From assembly GCF_902459465.1 (NCBI RefSeq), contig NC_047078.1, forward strand, positions 9,386,333-9,450,332: DNA of 64,000 bases. Direction: 5' to 3'. The notes beneath the pieces are model-generated. The model worked only from the letters and a program-made list of their open reading frames with translations, ran no database searches and was not told the DNA's origin. This document shows, piece by piece, positions 36,601 to 45,600 of the stretch (positions are counted from its first letter, which is position 1; each line of letters opens with the position of its first letter). The translations under genes and the position numbers were made by a program. The stretch comes from Asterias rubens (Eukaryota > Echinodermata > Asteroidea > Forcipulatida > Asteriidae).

Positions 36601-39600
36601 TTTCCAGAACATGCCAGAAAAATGGTAGTTTTGAAGGAGCGACTCCATGTGGGGTAAACTGTTTCTGTGACGTCATGTCTTGATAAAAGCGTAGATTCAA
36701 ATATACACTCAACTGTACGGTCGTAACGAATCACATTCTTGGGGTTCAACAAAGAATTGACTAGAGTGGGATTCGAACCAACGACATGTAGATATGATAC
36801 AAACTAAACTGACAGTTCAACTTGAAAAGACTGCCTTTCCAATAACATGTTTATCTTTATAACTAGAGGATTGAAATGAGTGTACCAATGATGAACCATC
36901 CCTTTATGATATGTTTCTTGAAAACTAAAGGATTGGAATGAATGTACTCTTCCAATAACCAATGATGAACCATCCCTTTATGATATGTTTCTTGAAAACT
37001 AAAGGGTTGGAATGAATGTATTCTTCCAATAACCAACGATGTACCATCCCTTTATGATGTGTTTCTTGAAAACTAGAGGGTTGGAATGAATGTACTCTTC
37101 CAATAACCAATGATGTACCATCCCTTTATGATATGTTTCTTGAAAACTAAAGGATTGGAATGAATGTATTCTTCCAATAACCAATGATGTACCATCCCTT
37201 TATGATATGTTTCTTGAAAACTAAAGGATTGGAATGAATGTATTCTTCCAATAACCAATGATGTACCATCCCTTTATGATATGTTTCTTGAAAACTAGAG
37301 GGTTGGAATGAATGTACTCTTCCAATAACCAATCATGAACCATCCCTTTATGATATGTTTCTTGAAAACTAGAGGGTTGGAATGAATGTACTCTTCCAAT
37401 AACCAATGATGAACCATCCCTTTATGATATGTTTCTTGAAAACTAAAGGATTGGAATGAATGTACTCTTCCAATAACCAATGATGTACCATCCCTTTATG
37501 ATATGTTTCTTGAAAACTAAAGGATTGGAATGAATGTATTCTTCCAATAACCAATGATGTACCATCCCTTTATGATATGTTTCTTGAAAACTAAAGGATT
37601 GGAATGAATGTATTCTTCCAATAACCAATGATGTACCATCCCTTTATGATATGTTTCTTGAAAACTAGAGGGTTGGAATGAATGTACTCTTCCAATAACC
37701 AATCATGAACCATCCCTTTATGATATGTTTCTTGAAAACTAGAGGGTTGGAATGAATGTACTCTTCCAATAACCAATGATGAACCATCCCTTTATGATAT
37801 GTTTCTTGAAAACTAAAGGATTGGAAGGAATGTATTCTTCCAATAACCAATGATGTACCATCCCTTTATGATATGTTTCTTGAAAACTCGAGGGTTGGAA
37901 TGAATGTACTCTTCCAATAACCAATGATGAACCATCCCTTTATGATGTGTTTCTTGAAAACTCGAGGGTTGGAATGAATGTACTCTTCCAATAACCAATG
38001 ATGAACCATCCCTTTATGATGTGTTTCTTGAAAACTAGAGGGTTGGAATGAATGTACTCTTCCAATAACCAATGATGAACCATCCCTTTATGATATGTTT
38101 CTTGAAAACTAGAGGGTTGGAATGAATGTACTCTTCCAATAACCAATGATGAACCATCCCTTTATGATATGTTTCTTGAAAACTAGAGGGTTGGAATGAA
38201 TGTACTCTTCCAATAACCAATGATGTACCATCCCTTTATGATATGTTTCTTGAAAACTAGAGGGTTGGAATGAATGTACTCTTCCAATAACCAATGATGA
38301 ACCATCCCTTTATGTTATGTTTCTTAAAAACTAGAGGGTTGGAATGAATGTACTCTTCCAATAACCAATGATGAACCATCCCTTTATGATATGTTTCTTG
38401 AAAACTAGAGGGTTGGAATGAATGTACTCTTCCAATAACCAACGATGTACCATCCCTTCACGATATGTTTCTTGAAATCTAGATGATTGGAATGAATGTG
38501 CATGCTCTTCCAATAACAAATGATAAACCGGTCATTTATGACAATATTTTTCTTGATATTTTAGGATTGGAATGAATGTCCTCTTCCAATAACCAAAATT
38601 GCACCATCCGTTTATGACTAAGTTTCTTGAAAAAGCAGATTGGATTGAATCTATACAGATCAGCGTCTGCCCGTTGCGCTGATTTGGAGAACAAAATGGC
38701 GCCCAGCAACCACGTGACAACCGAGAACTTGTCCCTCTATGTCGTTACTCTCTCAATAGCCCGAGTTTTTGCAAAGCCAGATTGGAAAACTATGGAAAGC
38801 CATAAGTGCAAATCATGAAAAGGTCGCTATTTTTGGTAACAAGGTAACAAAATTTGTTGATTTGTTTTAGAAAAAAATAATAATTATGAGAGGCATTTTA
38901 TTGAGTTGAAAATTTGCAATTCTTTTTTTTAATTTTATTAAAAATTCTTTTTGTTAAAACATCTGCTCGATGTGTCACAATCGTTGGGCCGTAGTTTTGG
39001 TAACAATGTAACAAATTTTGTTGATTTTGTTTAAAATAAAAACTAATTATGAGAGCCATTTTATTGAGTTGAAAATTTGCAATACTTTTTTTAAATTTTA
39101 TTAAAAATTCTTTTTGTTAAAACATCTGCTCGATAAAGTGTCACAATCGTTGGGCCGTATATTTCGAAATTCATTTTATGCCATTCTAGAAGTTTCTCAA
39201 GAGATTCCATGTGTTCGTTTTTGATAACAGAAACAGTGACTCACTATGTATTATGTATGGAGCATATTAAACGGTGCAGTCATTTGGGGTAGTTTTCCTC
39301 AGTGAAAATCAATACGATCAAAGCGGGTATGTCTAGCACCAGACTAACGCAGACTTACACTCAATTCTAGGAACGGTGGCTAGGCGCCAGACATTAATAC
39401 TTGCTGTTAATATTATAATGTTTTCCCGGCCACTTTCAGCAACAAACATTCAATTTGCTTATGTAAAAAGCTTAAGAAGATTTTGATTGATTTATACACC
39501 ACTTAATAATTATATAATAAGCATATTTATAAGCATATTTTATAGTCCTTGCAACATTTATATATTATATAAATGTTGCAAGGACTATAAAATATGCTTA

Positions 39601-42600
39601 TAAATTTCGCAAAGTAGTTATAAGTGTGACCAAACATCATTCTGACAAAGTACACAGTTTGGGGGAAATAGTTTAAGTCAGAGAATATTCTTCCATGATG
39701 GTCCCAATGGTTGCACCACACACAGTAGTCAACCAATGGTATAGACTAATAGCCTTGGTTCGAGTCAAAAATATAGTAAACCTTTAGTTCATGGTGCACA
39801 CTAGAACTTGCTCATTGCCAGCAACAGGTTCACTGCGTCAAGGGCGTGGTATAGGTTACGTACCCGCATATAAGTCAAGGGGAAACAATATTTTTTAATG
39901 AGAAAACAATTCAAGCAGGGTAGCAGAGAGGGAGTTGTTAATTATCATTATTGAGTCCCAGTAAAACTAATTTCCTTGGTAAAAATGGTATTAGTAATAA
40001 TATTAATAATAATGGGGTATTTAACGAGCTTCTGCACTCGTGTTTTTCACCTACATGCCTTCGGTTTGATCTACATAAAGCCCGGTTCATACTATGCTAA
40101 TGCGAAGCGAATTTGACGTCACAACCCTCCTTTAGCAGCGATACTCGCAAGTGAGTCGAGCAGAGTTGAACTGCTGCGAATTATTCGTTGCGAATTTGTG
40201 ACGTCGACATTCGCTTCGCATTCGCATTCGCAGGAAGTATGAACCGGGCTTCACACTGCCAGAACACTGCCAGTCTGAATAAAACCACATTGTTACTTAC
40301 TTATAATTGAGTAGTTACTACTCACTCCTGAGCTAGGAGCTTCGTCAGACTGGTGACCATGTCTAATATCGAACTGCCTTTTAATTAACTCTCACATCAT
40401 TAAATAAGTTCATCTGAATTGCTGAAGATCATGAATTAAAGGATTTGGGTACTTTTTCAAATGTCCATAGATTTACATTAAATTTACATGGTTTGAAGAT
40501 AATGGTAGTGGAAAGCTTCCCTTCAAATATTACTAAATGAGGTGCTGTAGTTTTTGAGAAATGAGTAAAAAAAATCATGAAAATACGTTTGTAAATGATT
40601 AAAATAATGTTCGTCTCATGGGACGAAAATTTTTTTCATGACATTGTTTTACTCATTTTCCAAAAACAACAACACCTCAGCAAGTAATATTTTCAGGGAA
40701 GCTTTCTACGAACGTTATCTTCAAACTGAGTAAGTTTAGTGTAAATCTGTTGAGTTTTTTTTATTGTCCTACGAAAGTTACATAGACCCTTTAAAATAAT
40801 CGTTTTTACAAATCCAAAATTATGTATGATGTATGTTACTTACATATACACTGGACACTATTAGTAATTGTCAAAGACCTGTTTTCTCACTTGGTGTATT
40901 TCAACATATGCATAAAATAACAAACCTGTGAAAATTTGAGCTCAATCGGTCATCGACGTTGCGAGGAACTATATTTTGGAGGTCTCGAAATCAACCATCT
41001 GAAAGCACACAACTTCGTGTGACAAGGGTGTTTTTTCTTCCATTATAATCTAGCAACTTCGACGACCAATTTAGTTCAAATTTCCACCAAGTTTGTTATT
41101 TTGTGCAGACGTTGAGATACATCATGTGAGAAGACTGGTCTTTTGAGTAATACAAATAGTGTCCAGTATCTTTAATACACTTTAAGGCTAGTCGTAAGTT
41201 AGACGAGTAACTCCCCCTAACTCAATATAAGACTAGTCTTAACTCTTCGTGAAATACACCCTGGGAGTTGAGATGATAAGCAATAAAATATATGGCCAAG
41301 TAAAATCGACTAAAATAATGTTTTTTGTGTCAAAAGCTGGCATATAGCAAACACTTTATCCGTACTTACTTGGTTTTCTGCTGAGTGCCAGCCCGCTTCT
41401 TATTGTAACTTTTGCTTCCATTGTTGTTTATGTTTGTTTCTAGCAGGTTCTAACAAAACAGGAGTGTGTCCAAAACATTAAACACTGCACTGTGCGGCTC
41501 ACAATTCAAAACACACTGTGAGTTTGAACAGTGAAATCTACTGAGATATAATTTAAAATAACTTTCTAAAAAAGATATAGGGCAGATTGATAAAGAATAT
41601 TATCAATAATGCTTGGATAAGTGAGCTATAAATTACTTTTACAATTCCGTACTTTGGAACGTTTCGTATCATACACAGGCACTCTTGTTAATGTTTGATC
41701 AATGGAGTTGAACAAAATCTAGTTGTTTTCTAAGAAATAAAAATTATAATATTTGTATTTGACCAATTTATCTATGATTCATTCCAAACGAATCACAAGC
41801 AAACGAAAATAGTTTCAAAATATATTAATTTTGGTTGTACCCAAAATACACCGATGTGTATTACTAGTACTGTAAACTCAGTACTGTCCCGCGCTCAGTG
41901 AAAAAATTATTATGAAACTTATATTTTACATATAACTCATAACGTCAAACAAAAATGTATACGAGCCTATACCTTTAAAATCGCTCCAAAAACATTTAGT
42001 TGTCGTAAAACGGTTGCTCTTTTTATAGTGAGAGCCGCACTTTAAGGCATTTTGAACAACGTTTGTTGCGTCGTATTTAGTTCCTTTTTACTAAATTAAC
42101 GGTGATGAAGTAATTCATTTTTCGAAGATGACACAACATTCCAGACGATGTTGGTTGTTTTCCCGGATCAAAGAATGGTTATAGAATTTATCAATAATAA
42201 ACACATGTTACCACAGTTATTGCAATGTGAAGCAAATAATGGGAGATACGATATTGATTTAGTAGCGTTGAACGACAATTAATTAACGAATAGCCTATTC
42301 AGTTTGCGGTACAACCAAGTGTATACTTTGCTGTGCAAATTTGTTTTTGAAAACTTGTCTTTCTATAAATATGTTATAGTCATGTTACATTTTCATTGGG
42401 ATTAAACAATGAACATTTTGTTTTGTTTTACTCTTACACCGATTGTGTCAGTACATACTCAGTACTTTGTATCCAACCCGAGTAATAAGCCTTTTTGAGA
42501 TATGACGGACACAATGTTACAAAAGGTTTGAGCAAATTTGTGTGTACATACAACCAAACTAAACAGTACACTCCTATCACGTCCGCCATACACCAAAACA

Positions 42601-45600
42601 GGCTTATAGGCATACGCATGTGATTGTTTTTATAGGCATACGCATGTGATTGTTTTTATAGGCATACGTATGTGATTGTTTTTATAGGCATACGCATGTG
42701 ATTGTTTTTCACATGACCCATTCAGGGTAACCCATTCGGGGTAACCCATTCACAGTCCGTAAGGATGTAGGCATGGGTATCATCCACTAGAAGCCACCTA
42801 CTCCTGGGGCTGAAACAGGGTTACCACCTTCACAGCTTGTAAGGATGTAGGCATGGGTATCATCCACTTGGAGCCACCTACTCCTAGGGCTGAAACAGGG
42901 TTACCCCCTTCATAGTCCATAAGGATGTAGGCATGGGTATCATCCACTAGAAGCCACCTACTCTTAGGGCTGAAACAGGGTTACCCCCCCCCCCCTTCAT
43001 AGTCCATAAGGATGTAGGCATGGGTATCATCCACTAGGAGCCACCTACTCCTAGGGCTGAAACAGGGTTACCCCCTTCATAGTCCATAAGGATGTAGGCA
43101 TGGGTATCATCCACTAGGAGCCACCTACTCCTAGGGCTGAAACAGGGTTACCCCCCCCCCCCTTCATAGTGCATAAGGATGTAGGCATGGGTATCATCCA
43201 CTAGGAGCCACCTACTCCTAGGGCTGAAACAGGGTTACCCCCTTCACAGTCCCTAAGGATGTAGGCATGGGTATCATCCACTAGGAGCCACCTACTCCTA
43301 GGGCTGAAACAGGGTTACCCCCCCCCCTTCATAGTCCATAAGGATGTAGGCATGGGTATCATCCACTAGGAGCCACCTACTCATGGGGCTGAAACAGGGT
43401 TACCCCCTTCACAGTCCGTAAGGATGTAGACATGGGTATCATCCACTAGGAGCCACCTACTCCTAGGGCTGAAACAGGGTTACCCCCTTCATAGTCCATA
43501 AGGATGTAGGCATGGGTATCATCCACTAGAAGCCACCTACTCCTAGGGCTGAAACAGGGTTACCCCCTTCACAGTCCCTAAGGATGTAGGCATGGGTATC
43601 ATCCACTAGGAGCCACCTACTCCTAGGGCTGAAACAGGGTTGCCCCCCCCTTCATAGTCCATAAGGATGTAGGCATGGGTATCATCCACTAGGAGCCACC
43701 TACTCCTAGGGCTGAAACATGGTTACCCCCTTCACAGTCCGTAAGGATGTAGGCATGGGTATCATCCACTAGAAGCCACCTACTCCTAGGGCTGAAACAG
43801 GGTTACCCCCCCCCCTTCATAGTCCATAAGGATGTAGGCATGGGTATCATCCACTAGGAGCCACCTACTCATGGGGCTGAAACAGGGTTACCCCCTTCCC
43901 AGTCTGTAAGGATGTATACATGGGTATCATCCACTAGAAGCCACCTTCTCCTGGGGGCTGAAACAGGGTTACCCCCCCCCCTTCATAGTCCATAAGGATG
44001 TAGGCATGGGTATCATCCACTAGGAGCCACCTTCTCCTTGGGCTGAAACAGGGTTACCCCCTTCATAGTCCATAAGGATGTAGGCATGGGTATCATCCAC
44101 TAGAAGCCACCTACTCCTAGGGCTGAAACAGGGTTACCCCCTTCACAGTCCCTAAGGATGTAGGCATGGGTATCATCCACTAGGAGCCACCTACTCCTAG
44201 GGCTGAAACAGGGTTACCCCCCCCCCCCTTCATAGTCCATAAGGATGTAGGCATGGGTATCATCCACTAGGAGCCACCTACTCATGGGGCTGAAACAGGG
44301 TTACCCCCTTCACAGTCCGTAAGGATGTAGGCATGGGTATCATCCACTAGGAGCCACCTACTCCTAGGGCTGAAACAGGGTTACCCCCTTCATAGTCCAT
44401 AAGGATGTAGGCATGGGTATCATCCACTAGAAGCCACCTACTCCTAGGGCTGAAACAGGGTTACCCCCTTCACAGTCCCTAAGGATGTAGGCATGGGTAT
44501 CATCCACTAGGAGCCACCTACTCCTAGGGCTGAAACAGGGTTACCCCCCCTTCATAGTCAATAAGGATGTAGGCATGGGTATCATCCACTAGGAGCCACC
44601 TACTCATGGGGCTGAAACAGGGTTACCCCCTTCACAGTCCGTAAGGATGTAGGCATGGGTATCATCCATTAGAAGCCACCTACTCCTAGGGCTGAAACAG
44701 GGTTACCCCCCCCCCCCCCTTCATAGTCCATAAGGATGAAGGCATGGGTATCATCCACTAGGAGCCACCTACTCCTAGGGCTGAAACAGGGTTACCCCCC
44801 CCCTTCATAGTCCATAAGGATGTAGGCATGGGTATCATCCACTAGGAGCCACCTACTCCTAGGGCTGAAACATGGTTACCCCCTTCACAGTCCGTAAGGA
44901 TGTAGGCATGGGTATCATCCACTAGAAGCCACCTACTCCTAGGGCTGAAACAGGGTTACCCCCCCCCTTCATAGTCCATAAGGATGTAGGCATGGGTATC
45001 ATCCACTAGGAGCCACCTACTCATGGGGCTGAAACAGGGTTACCCCCTTCACAGTCCGTAAGGATGTAGACATGGGTATCATCCACTAGGAGCCACCTAC
45101 TCCTAGGGCTGAAACAGGGTTACCCCCTTCATAGTCCATAAGGATGTAGGCATGGGTATCATCCACTAGAAGCCACCTACTCCTAGGGCTGAAACAGGGT
45201 TACCCCCTTCACAGTCCCTAAGGATGTAGGCATGGGTATCATCCACTAGGAGCCACCTACTCCTAGGGCTGAAACAGGGTTACCCCCCCCCCTTCATAGT
45301 ACATAAGGATGTAGGCATGGGTATCATCCACTAGGAGCCACCTACTCCTAGGGCTGAAACATGGTTACCCCCTTCACAGTCCGTAAGGATGTAGGCATGG
45401 GTATCATCCACTAGAAGCCACCTACTCCTAGGGCTGAAACAGGGTTACCCCCCCCCCTTCATAGTCCATAAGGATGTAGGCATGGGTATCATCCACTAGG
45501 AGCCACCTACTCATGGGGCTGAAACAGGGTTACCCCCTTCCCAGTCTGTAAGGATGTATACATGGGTATCATCCACTAGAAGCCACCTTCTCCTGGGGGC

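Noticed and set aside
36925..38519. Series of 61-68-codon minus-strand ORFs every 74 bp
   Set aside because: The same satellite unit read in rotating frames; no coding signature or splice context.
36858..38633. CRISPR-like regular array
   Set aside because: The repeats are contiguous without unique spacers and the genome is animal. It is a satellite.
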